A stretch of DNA of 64,000 nt from Mimachlamys varia (Eukaryota; Mollusca; Bivalvia; Pectinida; Pectinidae). Numbering within the stretch: the stretch's first letter is position 1; each line of letters opens with the position of its first letter. Made by a program: the position numbers and the translations under genes. The notes under the pieces were generated by a model. It ran no database searches. It was not told the DNA's origin and saw only the letters and a program-made list of their open reading frames with translations. Positions 11,173-21,529 of the stretch are shown piece by piece. The DNA is taken from assembly GCA_947623455.1 (NCBI GenBank), contig OX392538.1, positions 2,790,001 to 2,854,000 on the forward strand. The letters run 5' to 3'.

Positions 11173-11500
11173 TCAAGCGCATTCTAGTAGTAAGTATTTT
11201 TCTTTTATCGAAATTTCTGAAAGTAAAAGTAAAGGTTTTAGCTCTTCCACACATGAAAACAAAAACAAGTCAGTTAAGAGTGGAGCACAGTTTGTTTCTA
11301 TAGGAAGCCAACAGTCTGTTGGAAATGTCTTTTCTCCAAGCTCAACAAAACTAATGTCAACCAGGAATTCAATCATTCGTACTTTATCCTCTTCAGTTTA
11401 TTTCATCTTAGTTTTTGCTGTGTTTTTTTTTAAAGTATGTTTCAAGATATCTCACGACCATATATTTATAACGTCGTTCGCCTTCGTAGACAAGGTTTTC
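11173..11500 (-). pseudogene. Reverse transcriptase relic, palm-domain part
   Basis: On the minus strand an upstream piece resembling AKTKMK and TEEDKVRMIEFLVD leads into FPTDCWLPIETNCAPLLTDL and FLFSC. This matches the PMGTNCAPLLADLFLYSYEA block of the same reverse transcriptase family seen at 15.8-16.4 kb. In-frame stops interrupt the upstream part and the YIDD block is missing. The long plus-strand open frame here (11,027-11,575) is its antisense shadow. Confidence 0.7.
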
Positions 11501-11639
11501 AATAATACTTTTGAATTGAAATCAAACAGTTATTTTCATAGAAAACGAAATATGATTTCGCGATTGATTCCTTAGTTCTCACTTGGCAATTATTTGAATG
11601 CGACCTAGATTTACATGGAGGTACCGTCGATAAAGCTGA

Positions 11640-11745
11640 AACTTTTGGCCCCTAGCATCACTGAAGAATCCTAGGAGGACGAAACAGCTGTATGATGCAA
11701 TTTAATTCATTTTTCAGCATATGGGTGTGTTACGTCACCCTTAGC
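11640..11745 (+). mobile_element. Retrozyme-like repeat fragment with hammerhead
   Basis: Shares CTTTTGGCCCC, the ribozyme, AATTTAATTCATTTTTC and TGTGTTACGTCA with the 24 kb unit. An internal deletion follows CAGCATA relative to the others. Only the central third of the unit remains. Confidence 0.7.
11655..11698 (+). ncRNA. Type I hammerhead ribozyme, core intact
   Basis: Order of parts: stem I 5' strand GCATCA (11,655-11,660), CTGAAGA (11,661-11,667, fits CUGANGA), stem II TCC/GGA with a TAGGA loop, GAAA (11,681-11,684), stem III A-U plus C-G capped by AGCT, cleavage expected after A11,692 (GTA), then stem I 3' strand TGATGC (11,693-11,698), an exact complement of GCATCA. The usual G10.1-C11.1 pair is A-C here, which may weaken stem II. 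The two-pair stem III with a palindromic loop is typical of hammerheads that work best as dimers. Confidence 0.8.
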
Positions 11746-11749
11746 TATA

Positions 11750-13015
11750 CCGACGACTCTCCATATATACTAAATTGAAACTCTAGCACCATGAAGTTCT
11801 GAAAGTGACCACCCGATTAATGACAATACAAATACTAAGGATCATACATAACCATCACTTCAAAAATATCTAGAAACCATTTTTATATCTCGGCAGCAGC
11901 ATTCATAAATTTACGGAATTTCACAAGCTTCAAAATCTTCATAGAAAATCAGTGCCGATGTTAAAGGAAACAACCCAGGAGCTATCTTTAACTTCTATGG
12001 GGCATGAATATGAAAATTTTTAAATTAAGAAATATCCTTAACACTGATGTTTGACTTTGTAAACTAATGTAGTACAGCAATGCTGCTAGCTCGCACAAAA
12101 GTGTTTTCTTGCAAAGCTGTGTCATTGAAATAAATTATAAATGCCATACAAAAAAGTTTGATTCTTGAAAAAATTACACCATAATGTTCTGCAGACTAAC
12201 AATAACGGGACTATTTATGTCATTATGGCGGGGGAGGGAGGTTTGTTAACATAAATCATCAAAAGTTGCGATTCCTTACATTTAAAATGTTAAATAATTC
12301 CGCATACTTACATTATGTGTCAACGAAATCGAAGAAAACCGTCAACTCGAATATTCTTCGACCTTGATATCGATTAATTTAGGAGATACATATAATATAC
12401 AAGAGTAAAACGAGTCTCAATGTAACTCCTCCTTCTGTATGTGTATACACATTTATTTTTATTTTGAGATCATTTTTTTACTTTTGTTTAGATTGGTTCT
12501 TTATTAAATTGACAGTACTTGGCTTGTTAGATGCGCCCTGACAATCTGAATTTTTTTTCTATATATACGTTTTTATTTATATTGAATAAATAATTGTAAA
12601 TACATTTCAAGAATCTCTCGGTACAGTATCTGTTCATAGTTATTGCTACAAAGAAGACTTTTGGGAATTAAAAGCCACTTTCACTGTCGAAATAATCTGT
12701 GAAAATTAAAGTACATAATGCCTGTGTTTAATGTGATGGTATAGGGCATAGTATTTATCAATTAGTCACACCGGCCACATTACCCGCATACACTACCTGT
12801 CGACTGGAAAAATCTCCATGTTGTGTGTACGTTAAACGTAAACAGGTAACATTTGCGTTCACCTGGTCATCGCAGCTACATATTAGACAAACGGTCGCCG
12901 GATTGTTTTCTCCTTTTTGTTTTAGATCTCGTTAAATTGTGATTGGTCTATGTGTGGAGCCCTATCTATATGAGATGTGACTTCTGGGAAATGTCTCATA
13001 TGTATGTCTGCATGT
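11750..13015. other. No gene recognised
   Basis: About 1.3 kb of AT-rich DNA with no long open frame, RNA gene or repeat partner that I can support. Confidence 0.5.
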
Positions 13016-13016
13016 G

Positions 13017-13328
13017 TTATAGCAGCTTTGGGAGAACGCCGTATAAAGCCGGAGAATTAGCCATTCTGTACAACAGGAAGGCACCAACTACCAATAAAAT
13101 AGGCAAAACAATCTGAAATGACAACTTCAGCATTGCAACGGACGTCAAGAAAAAAACAAGCTTTGAAAGCACTTCAAAGACGAACGACAAGATATAATAA
13201 ATATAATAAATTTCAACATACGACAGAAGCCGAACACAACGGTTTCCTTCACGAAACAAACATGCTACACCGATATCATACAGTTTACAAACAAATGTAT
13301 AGCGCATTGGTACTACATTTGAAATCAA
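13017..13328 (-). CDS. Possible hydrophobic exon, unrecognised
   Basis: A 103-codon minus-strand frame ends in a hydrophobic segment (QIVLPILLVVGAFLLYRMAN, followed by SPALYGVLPKLL and a stop) that would be a membrane span. A TTTCAG sequence just before the ATT at 13,112 could be a splice acceptor, so only the last ~31 codons might be exonic. No family recognised; codon use is not distinctive. It may be chance. Confidence 0.15.
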   Translation of the reverse strand: MISNVVPMRYTFVCKLYDIGVACLFREGNRCVRLLSYVEIYYIYYILSFVFEVLSKLVFFLTSVAMLKLSFQIVLPILLVVGAFLLYRMANSPALYGVLPKLL

Positions 13329-13329
13329 A

Positions 13330-13915
13330 CATGTCGAGTTGACACTTCTAGCACCATGAAAAGTATAAAATCCTTAAACAAAAAACAGAGATATCAAAAT
13401 ATTTAAAAGTTCTGATGGTTGCCAATTTGTTGAATTATGATAAAGCACCAGAGGTTAATTTAAATTCGACAGAACACATCCAACATGCTCAAAAAGTATT
13501 AAAAATAATGTTTTGCTAAAGAACATAACCACAATCATAAAGGGGAGTTTCGACTTTGATTACGACGAAAAAGCAAAAACAAACCCATTTTGTTTAACTA
13601 CGGACACATAACTGTAACTTAATTTCTTTTAAAATAACATTTTTCAGTATTGAACAAAATACTTCAAAAGATATTTTACAGCTAATGAAAGTTTTATTTG
13701 TGGTTTCTTTGGCAACACACGGAACCACTATATAAATTAAGTAGCTTTTGTCGCCTACACAACCTCCATACAATAAAACACAAGACCTTTTTAAACAAAT
13801 ATTTCCAAGGGAAAACTAAAGGATGTTGAGTGCACTACTCTAAAATATGTACCCGGTTTCATCAATATAGTGCAGTACCCAACACCCTCCCGGAATCTGC
13901 AAGTAAATTTTCCGT
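13330..13915. other. No gene recognised
   Basis: AT-rich sequence leading up to the deletion-derivative transposon. Confidence 0.45.
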
Positions 13916-13919
13916 CTTC

Positions 13920-14350
13920 AAAGGGCCTGTTACCAAAATGGCCCCTTCTCTGATTCTTTCCTGTGGGTGGTGCATTGCCCATGCCGTTGTGGTCACAAAT
14001 CTATAAAGTATAAAGATTTAGGTCACTTGGTTTGTTTTTTATGTCTCCTCAAAGTTGTACCTTTCAGAAGCTGTCTAATTGTTGATAAAATGTGCATGTT
14101 ATGTCAAATATTAACGAAAATCTAATTAAATGATGGTCACCGTAAATAATACATTCATGGCATGATTTTAACAAAAAATCATGGTTCCATCGCGCCATTT
14201 GGCTGTTTTATGGAAAAAGCAATCTCAATATGGGTGTCGAAAAGGTGTAAAATATTCTTCGGAAAAGAAAAAAACTGTAGTTGATCTAGATAAGAAATTA
14301 TACGTGGCAGGCTCCTATGAAGAAGTAACATTACTGGAAACAGGCCCTTT
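13920..14350. mobile_element. Non-autonomous (MITE-like) derivative of the 5.4 kb transposon
   Basis: Left end AAAGGGCCTGTTACCA (one mismatch to the large element) and right end TGGAAACAGGCCCTTT (14,335-14,350). The first ~310 bp closely match 5,428-5,745 and the last ~125 bp match 9,296-9,419, joined near 14,228. The transposase region is absent, so it would depend on a transposase made elsewhere. The open frames across it are not coding. No clear target duplication is visible. Confidence 0.85.
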
Positions 14351-14354
14351 GTAC

Positions 14355-15775
14355 GAATTATCAACGAATTATCAAAGGCAGCAGGTCACATCTTACACAT
14401 ACGACAGTTTGATTTCATACAAGGTTACAACTACAGATGGGGACCTTATTGTGAGCTGGGTGGAGAACTCCATAAGAAACCAACCAACTGTTTACATTCG
14501 CCGTCACAATCAACACTGAAATAAAACACCAAGAGAAGGACATTACATAAAAGCAATAAAATAGACATGGATACTATCTTAACTTAAACACGATCTAGGC
14601 TTTACAGGAATCAGAATTTGACACCAAACCCTTCCGTCTGAAAACACTTAACACAAATTAAAGAGCAAATATGATATACAGTTTCGACATAACAGTTCGG
14701 CCTTAAAGTACTATCAATAACTACTGATGACGAAGAAATCTTAGAGGGGCGACACAAACAACATTATGAACACACCAAAGTGTATTGACTGGCAGAAAAC
14801 ACTGCAGTACACATGTACAAGTTCATGGGAAAAAAAGAAAAACTTGAACGTATTTGTAAATGTCAGGAGCGAATACACGTAACACTAGCTACTAATAGCA
14901 TATCGGGTGCCACAAATTTTGTTCAAAGTATTAGATATCGTCAGCATGAGCATTCCTCGAAACTCCAATAGGAAAAAACATGATGGAAAAGGTTAGCTCG
15001 ATTGCAAATAAACTTTCGAAATTCACCTTCATCAACGCAAAGCAAACATTTGGAGCCTATTATTAATCAGACATGAGCACAAAAGTCTACATAAAAGCTC
15101 ATGAAGAATATGGAAAATGCTGTACCAAATACAAATGAAAACGAATTATTGAATATGATACTTACTAAAGTCTAATGTCCTAGCTACAATATGGTAGGAT
15201 ATATAGGTAACAGTATCAAATTTCAAGCGATTTATTAGCGCATTTACAAAACAAATTAAACAGAATATGATTATTTGAAACGGTTTTCTGTAAAAAACAA
15301 AATTGTGTTTAACACTCACAAACCCTTAACAGACTTACTTTTTGGACTTTTACTGCAGTTGTAATTTTATATTAAATTCAATCTGTATAACGTAAGTATA
15401 CAGTGTAACGATAAATAGACGTAAAGCTTGGCTTTAGCAACTCCTTTATATAATTTATTTGTTATTATAAGACATTTTGAAAGTGACAATTTAGTGTTTA
15501 TAGTTTCTTTTTATATATATAACTTCTCCAATTATCCATCTCCCATGTGGCAACAACAAACACCTATAGGCTGTATCAGTGATACCATTTAAAAAAATCA
15601 ACCGTCTGCACTGATGCATTGTCCTGAACTGACTTGCTAGCTCACCAGCTTCCCTCGCCTGTCATGCTCCTACATGTTTGCCACCTATTGGGCAATCATT
15701 AAAGAAAACTATTTCGCGCTTATTGCTTGTAGTCAACCGCGCGAAATATAATTTCTAAATCCCTCGTTATGAGAG
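14355..15775. other. No gene recognised
   Basis: About 1.4 kb of AT-rich DNA, stops in all frames, no repeat partner noted. Confidence 0.5.
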
Positions 15776-15779
15776 GATA

Positions 15780-16445
15780 TTTTTTTCCAAAAAAAGTGTA
15801 CGGCGATACAAAAATATGGTAGTGAGCATTCTTGGAGCATACTTTGTGAAAAACACAACACAAGCTAAGATGAAATATACTGAAGAAGATATAACAAGGA
15901 TGATTTAATTCCTAGTTGTCAAATGTTTTGTTGAGTTCGGAAGAAAGATTGTTGGCATTATCATGGGAACAAACTGTGCTCTTACTCTTACCTGACTTAG
16001 TTTTGTTTTCATACGAAGCTGAATTTGTGGAAGGACTAATCAGGACAGGTGACACAAATCTTCGAAAATCTTTTGATTTTACTTTCAGATATAACGACGA
16101 TGTGTCTATGTGTCTATGAACAACAAGAAGTGTGCTGACCACGTCGATCGTGTATACCCTTCTGAACTTGAAATAAAGGACACAACAAACTCTTCTTCAT
16201 CAGCTGCTTATCTCGATCTTTACTTAAACTATGACCATGGAGGACTTGGCGTTTATTTAGATGCGACAAAGATTTACATGGCGGGTGTCGTCGATGAAGC
16301 AGAGGACGCTTACTCCTGCGGAATCCTTGGTCTTTTCTCTTGTACTTTTGCAAGGGTCTCTATGTATATCTTTCCTTTTTTCGTATTTTGCAACTAGTTT
16401 TAATCGATTTTGATTTCGGATTATGGTTGTGTTGATGCTTCGGTA
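15780..16445 (+). pseudogene. Reverse transcriptase relic joined to element 3' tail
   Basis: Across frameshifts one can follow KMKYTEEDI (15,868-15,895), a degraded GTNCA block, SYEAEFVEGLIRTGDTNLRK and FTFRYNDDV (catalytic YIDD changed to YNDD), then ADHVDRVYPSELEIKDTT and AAYLDLYLNY. Here the protein is fused directly to the 3' tail (MAGVVDEAEDAYSCG) because the C-terminal RT region is deleted. The tail runs to the family 3' end near 16,450. The family resembles Penelope-like RTs in its YIDD and IYP.ELEIKDTT/SYLDL blocks; that assignment is my inference. Confidence 0.75.
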
Positions 16446-16459
16446 TTCTTACTTTTTAT

Positions 16460-17140
16460 TGTGTAGGTTACTTGTATGACCGTTCATATGAAATGATGTG
16501 TGACTGTTGTCACAAAGCGCAGTAGAAAAAGTGTTTCATAACATTTAAGACACTTATAATAGACTTTTATTGATTGCGTTATTAAACTGATAACTTGGAC
16601 ACGCTGATGTTTTCAAAAATAATTGTTTTCAACATGGCGTCATGAAAACCAATTGTTACAAACAGTATTGCGTGCAATGAGAGTTACGTCCCTTTCAAGA
16701 AGTTTTTTGTTAGAGTAATGATGATTATATTAACAAGCTACAATGTATCATTGGATCTGTGTAAACATACAGAATTGTACATAATGTATGTGTCAGTGCT
16801 AATTAAACAAACGAGATGACAGTTACGACCCTATAATAAAGCCCAACCTTCCTACGCTACGATAACATCGGGCGGGATGATATTAATTGCAGATAACATT
16901 AAATTGTACCAACAAGAATTTACATAACGCTTGGAAATATGTAGGATGAATGTTACATTAGACAAACACTAAATATTCTTTATTTTTACGCACAATTAAT
17001 ATAATTTGTATATTGCCCTCGATATTACCTTTGCTAAGTCAGGCGTTGTATTAGTCTAATCAGGCCCATGAACTATGCACAGTGCGGTTGACTGCACAGT
17101 ATCCCTATGTGTAATAAAACCCGGATACAATCTCCCCTGT
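16460..17140. other. No gene recognised
   Basis: AT-rich, no supportable feature. Confidence 0.45.
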
Positions 17141-17148
17141 CTATTTGC

Positions 17149-17332
17149 CACATATCGTACTATCATCAGGTATGCACGGTATTGGAACTTTTTCCACATA
17201 TCGTACTATCAACGGGTATGCACGGTATTGGTACTTTTTCCACATATCGTACTATCAACGGGTATGCACGGTATTGGTACTTTTTCCACATATCGTACTA
17301 TCAACGGGTATGCACGGTATTGGTACTTTTTT
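17149..17332. repeat. 46 bp tandem repeat, 4 copies
   Basis: Units begin CACATATCGTACTATCA at 17,149, 17,195, 17,241 and 17,287. Copies 2-4 are nearly identical while copy 1 differs at a few sites. As 46 is not a multiple of three, the open frames across it merely read the unit in successive frames. Confidence 0.95.
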
Positions 17333-17570
17333 CATTTAGTATGCAGTTTTCTGTCAATCATGTATAAAACGAGGGTTGATAGACGTAACAAGGTTTTTAT
17401 AACACGTTGTGAATACGGTTTTGGCTTTTTAAGCACTTACTTGAACATAATATCTCAAAATCAAATTATGAGATGTTTGAACTAAACAGGGCATCAGGCC
17501 GGGATTTTGTCCTCTGATTTATCAACTCCAGAACCTCGTTAGTCCTGAGACTTAAAATCTGAAACAAAAT

Positions 17571-18372
17571 AGTTGTGGCCCTGGGATAACACGGCTGGAG
17601 ATTGTGCCCCTGATTTGTCACGACTGAAGTTGTGCCCTTTGGTCACACGGCTAAGTTATATATAACGTCTGAGTTGTGTCCCTGGGAAATCATGGCTACA
17701 GTTGTACCCCTTTGATGTCACAACTGGACTTGTGTCCCTTGGTTTTCACGGCTGCAGTTCTGACCCTGTGTTATCACGGCTAGAGTTGTGTCCCTTGGTT
17801 TTCACGGCGACAGTTGTACCCCTTTGACATCACGGCTGGACTTGTGTCCCTTGGTTTTCACGGCGACAGTTGTGACCCTATGTTATCACGGCTAGAGTTG
17901 TGTCCCTTGGTTTTCACGACGACAGTTGTGACCCTGTGTTATCACGGCTAGAGTTGTGTCCCTTGGTTTTCACGGCGACAGTTGTGACCCTGTGTTATCA
18001 CGGCTAGAGTTGTGTCCCTTGGTTTTCACGGCGACAGTTGTACCCCTTTGATATCACGGCTGGACTTGTGTCCCTTGGTTTTCACCGCGACAGTTGTGAC
18101 CCTGTGTTGTCACGGCTAGAGTTGTGTCCCTTGGTTTTCACGGCGACAGTTGTGACCCTGTGTTATCACGGCTAGAGTTGTGTCCCTTGGTTTTCACGGC
18201 GACAGTTGAGACCCTGTGTTATCACGGCTAGTGTTGTGTCCCTTGGTTTTCACGGCGGCAGTTGTGACCCTGTGTTATCACGGCTAGAGTTGTGTCCCTT
18301 GGTTTTCACGGCTGCAGTTGTGACCCTGTGTTATCAAAGCAAGAGTTGTGTCCCTTGGTTATCAGGGCTGGA
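17571..18372. repeat. 28/56 bp dimeric minisatellite
   Basis: The unit of about 28 bp has two forms, TTGTGTCCCTTGGTTTTCAC and TTGTGACCCTGTGTTATCAC, that alternate to give a 56 bp period from about 17,710 on (for example GGCTA at 18,170 and 18,226). The first ~140 bp are degenerate monomers. About 28 monomers in total. Confidence 0.9.
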
Positions 18373-18394
18373 ATTGAACGACTTTTGTTCTTGA

Positions 18395-19750
18395 CATCGT
18401 TGTTTTCCAAGGTCATATATAAAACTTTTGTGTATAATGGGAGTTTAGATAAAAATTAATATACAAAATAACAGTGAGCAATAAAAAGGAGAGATACGTA
18501 ATCTCTATCGGGTCACATAAATATGCTACTGTTTATTTATTGACATTTTAAGAAGTATTTCCCTGGATACAAAGTTTGTATTGTTTTCATTTGTTGAATA
18601 ATGTATTCCGTCAGTTTGATTGTCGCACACCTACAGTAGACTTCAAGGAACACATCCTGATTGGCTGTTCTAGCCATCTAGTGTGATAGCGAAATGTTGT
18701 TGCCGTGTGACGCTGTCACTACTTTAAACAGACCGCTCCTAAGAAACAGTTCCAGGCAGACTAAAAAGCAGGTTATACTCATCGCAAGTATCTAAAACAA
18801 CAACACTAACATAAGTAGCGTCTGGTGGTGTATACCCTGCATACAAATATCAACAAATCGCGACAGATGCCTTATATGGTCTAACTAATGCGCGCACTCT
18901 AGACAAAATATTCCGTTATAGAAACCCAATACGTCACGAAAGTGAGTACGCGTGTTTTAACCTATAAAGGAACACGTGATAGGCTCTATCGTTGGTGTCA
19001 ATCGGTTACATACATACCGCACGTGTAGATAAATCATCAATAATGTATTAAAGGGACACTTGCACGTGCCTAAAGGCAATTCAATGTGTACATTAGTAGG
19101 ACAATGTGAGAATGCTGGCGATTGGATTAAAGCGTGAGAGTGTAATTACAACGAGTAATGACGAAAACACACGATTGTGAGACAATAGCACGATATTTAC
19201 CGATTTAACTTCCGGACTAATGATAGCTACACTGCCGGTATTTGCTTTCCGATAGATTCTGCCTTACTCCGCTGAGTGAAACTTTATTAGGATTAATTGC
19301 AGCCTTAAACCAATGAAGAAGTCGATAAGAGGCGATGGAGACAGTGTTGAATAGGACCGACAAGTCTTGCACTTTTTTCGCCGAGGCCTCTCCTGTTAAC
19401 ACTAATACTGTTATATATGGTTACCATGGATGTTTATTACAATTCACCACGGGCTGACACTTCCTCACATTGCTCTCTCATTTTACACCTACCTGGGGTC
19501 ATTAGGAACTGGTAGACGACAAAGGAACGTGGCGTTCCTGTAATGCCTCTGTTAGCCCGGTCGGGAAATTAATGGACTGTGAATTTTCAAAGAACTCAAA
19601 AGATAATTTGATCAATCTTAATCATCTCCCTAACATTCATCCTACTATTAAAACCGTTCACATCCAAATCAACCATATCTTATTCGGATTATTAAAACAT
19701 GTTGATGGGTTCCTAGATGTATTTTCGCTTTTGACGTTTCAATTGACGAC
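18395..19750. other. No gene recognised
   Basis: Mostly unique-looking sequence without coding or RNA motifs that I can support. Confidence 0.45.
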
Positions 19751-19754
19751 AAAA

Positions 19755-20095
19755 AGTATACCAAAAAAAAAAAATTCAGAGAATACCAAAGCGTCAACAG
19801 AACCATAATCCGAACTCAAAATCGCTTAAACTAGGGGCAAAATAGGGACAAAGGAAAGATCTACATGGAGACTCTCGTAAAAAGCACAAGAGAATAAAGA
19901 CCAGGTGTTCCGGAAGAGTAAGCGTCTTCTGCTTCATCGACGACACCCGCCATGTAAATCTTGGTCACATCCAAGTAAGCATCAGTCCTCAAAATGAGAA
20001 CCGAGTCATCATTGTCATCACAACAAGTAAACACACTAACAAGCAAACTCAAAAACGTCCATCTTCATATCACGCAAAGATACAGACTATTTCTC
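19755..20095 (-). mobile_element. 3' tail of the RT retroelement
   Basis: Minus strand: a relic of the RT C-terminus (CTGTATCTTTGCGTGATATG), then ACTTGTTGTGATGACAATGATGACTCGG-type sequence, the most conserved block encoding-like ATGGCGGGTGTCGTCGATGA, the CCGGAACACCTGGTC block and the 3' end GGTATTCTCTGAATTTTTT. The frame VTKIYMAGVVDEAEDAYSSG is open here. Confidence 0.8.
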
Positions 20096-20099
20096 GATG

Positions 20100-20555
20100 A
20101 TATCAAGATGGCGAGCATATAACTTGCCCATAGTCTTCATCAACCTGCATTTCTCGAATCCCTGTGCCGTTAGTTTGTTCGTCAGCAGTTGACATCTGTC
20201 ACGAAAATCGCGATATTCAGAGCAAGCCTTTGAATAACGAATCAACTGCGACATGTAATTACCATAGGATGGAGAAGCAGGGATGTTACTATCAAGAAAG
20301 GGAAAGTCAACGATCGGAAAGTCGAAATCGATTTGATTGTGAATTCATTGTGGGCGAAAAAGCTTCATAATCCTATCTGCGCGTTTAGTCATTTCGTCTC
20401 GACAAGCTAATATGTAATTTTTCGACGAAATGACTTACTGCTGACGACAACGCCAACTCTCAACCGTTAGACAATTCTACAAGCGCGTTAAGTAAAGAGG
20501 CGACAAAGATCACCAGAACATTACCTCTTACGGGATGTTGTCAGATCCTTATTAC
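20100..20555. other. No gene recognised
   Basis: Unremarkable; a single degenerate 74 bp-type unit (CCACAATTTTAACCGGATTA) appears near 20,565. Confidence 0.4.
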
Positions 20556-20605
20556 GTTAATATTCCACAATTTTAACCGGATTAATACATGGCTTTTATT
20601 AAAAA

Positions 20606-20725
20606 ATATAACGTAACGCACACATTTGCTGCACATTTTAAATTTAGTAATAGATTCATTATGACGAAAAATGAATTAACTACATCATGCAGCTGTTTCG
20701 TCCTCGTGCTAGGGGCCAAAGGGTA
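20606..20725 (-). mobile_element. Retrozyme-like repeat fragment, ribozyme deleted
   Basis: Minus strand: TTTGGCCCCTAGCA, then a deletion that removes CTGANGA and half of stem II, then GAGGACGAAACAGCTG, CATGATG, and downstream AATTCATTTTTCGTCAT and AGCAAATGTGTGCGTTACGT. It lies between a degenerate unit (near 20,560) and the main body of the 74 bp array, as if inserted at its edge. Confidence 0.65.
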
Positions 20726-20736
20726 GGAACAACAAT

Positions 20737-21525
20737 ATAACGGTTGTACTGACGTTAATATTCCAGTTTTAACCGGAAGTCGAGTACCTGGTTAATTAAC
20801 AGATCACCAAGAAAAAGATTGTAACTGACGTTCATATTCCAGTTTTAACCGGAAGTAGTACATGGTTAATCATCAGATCACCAAGACAAGGATTGCAACT
20901 GACGTTAGTATTCCAGTTTTAACCGGAAGTAGTACATGGATAATTATCAGATCACCAAGACAAGGATTGCAACTGACGTTAGTATTCCAGTTTTAACCGG
21001 AAGGAGTACATGGTTAATAATCAGATCACTAAGAAAAGGATTGTTACTGACGATAGTATTCCAGTTTTAACCGGAAGGAGTACATGGTTAATTATCAGAT
21101 CACCAAGAAAAGGATTGTTACTGACGATAGTATTCCAGTTTTAACCGGAAATAGTACATGGTTAATTATTAGAGCACCAAAAAAAGGATTGTTACTGACG
21201 ATAGTATTCCAGTTTTAACCGGAAGGAGTACATGGTTAATTATCAGATCACCAAGAAAAGGATTGTTACTCACGACAGTATTCCAGTTTTAACCGAAAGT
21301 AGAGCATGGTTAATTATCAGATCATGGTTAATTATCAGATGACCAGATAAGGATAGTAACTCACGTCAGTATTCCAATTTTAACCGGAAGGAGTACATGG
21401 TTAATAAACGGATCATTAATATAACGATTGTAACTGACGTTTGTATTCAAGTTTTAACAGAAAGTAGTACATGGTTGATAATCAGATCATGGATATTAAG
21501 ATAACGATTGTATCTGACCTTAGTA
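20737..21525. repeat. 74 bp tandem repeat, about 10 copies
   Basis: Units share ATTCCAGTTTTAACCGGAAG, a GTACATGGTTAATTATCAGA block and CACCAAGAAAAGGATTG. TTTTAACC recurs at 20,843, 20,917, 20,991, 21,065, 21,139, 21,213 and 21,287, an exact 74 bp spacing. Outer units diverge. Non-coding. Confidence 0.95.
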
Positions 21526-21529
21526 TTCA

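Noticed and set aside
11027..11575. 182-codon plus-strand open frame
   Set aside because: It is antisense to the reverse transcriptase relic, whose GTNCAPLL-like block is on the minus strand.
13118..13342. 74-codon plus-strand basic open frame
   Set aside because: Shadow of the minus-strand hydrophobic frame; low-complexity Lys/Tyr/Asn content from AT-rich DNA.
14181..14519. 112-codon frame over the small transposon derivative
   Set aside because: It runs across the non-coding right end of the element and out into flanking DNA.
17075..17485. 136-codon frame over the 46 bp repeats
   Set aside because: Repeat artefact; 46 is not divisible by three, and the frames just cycle.
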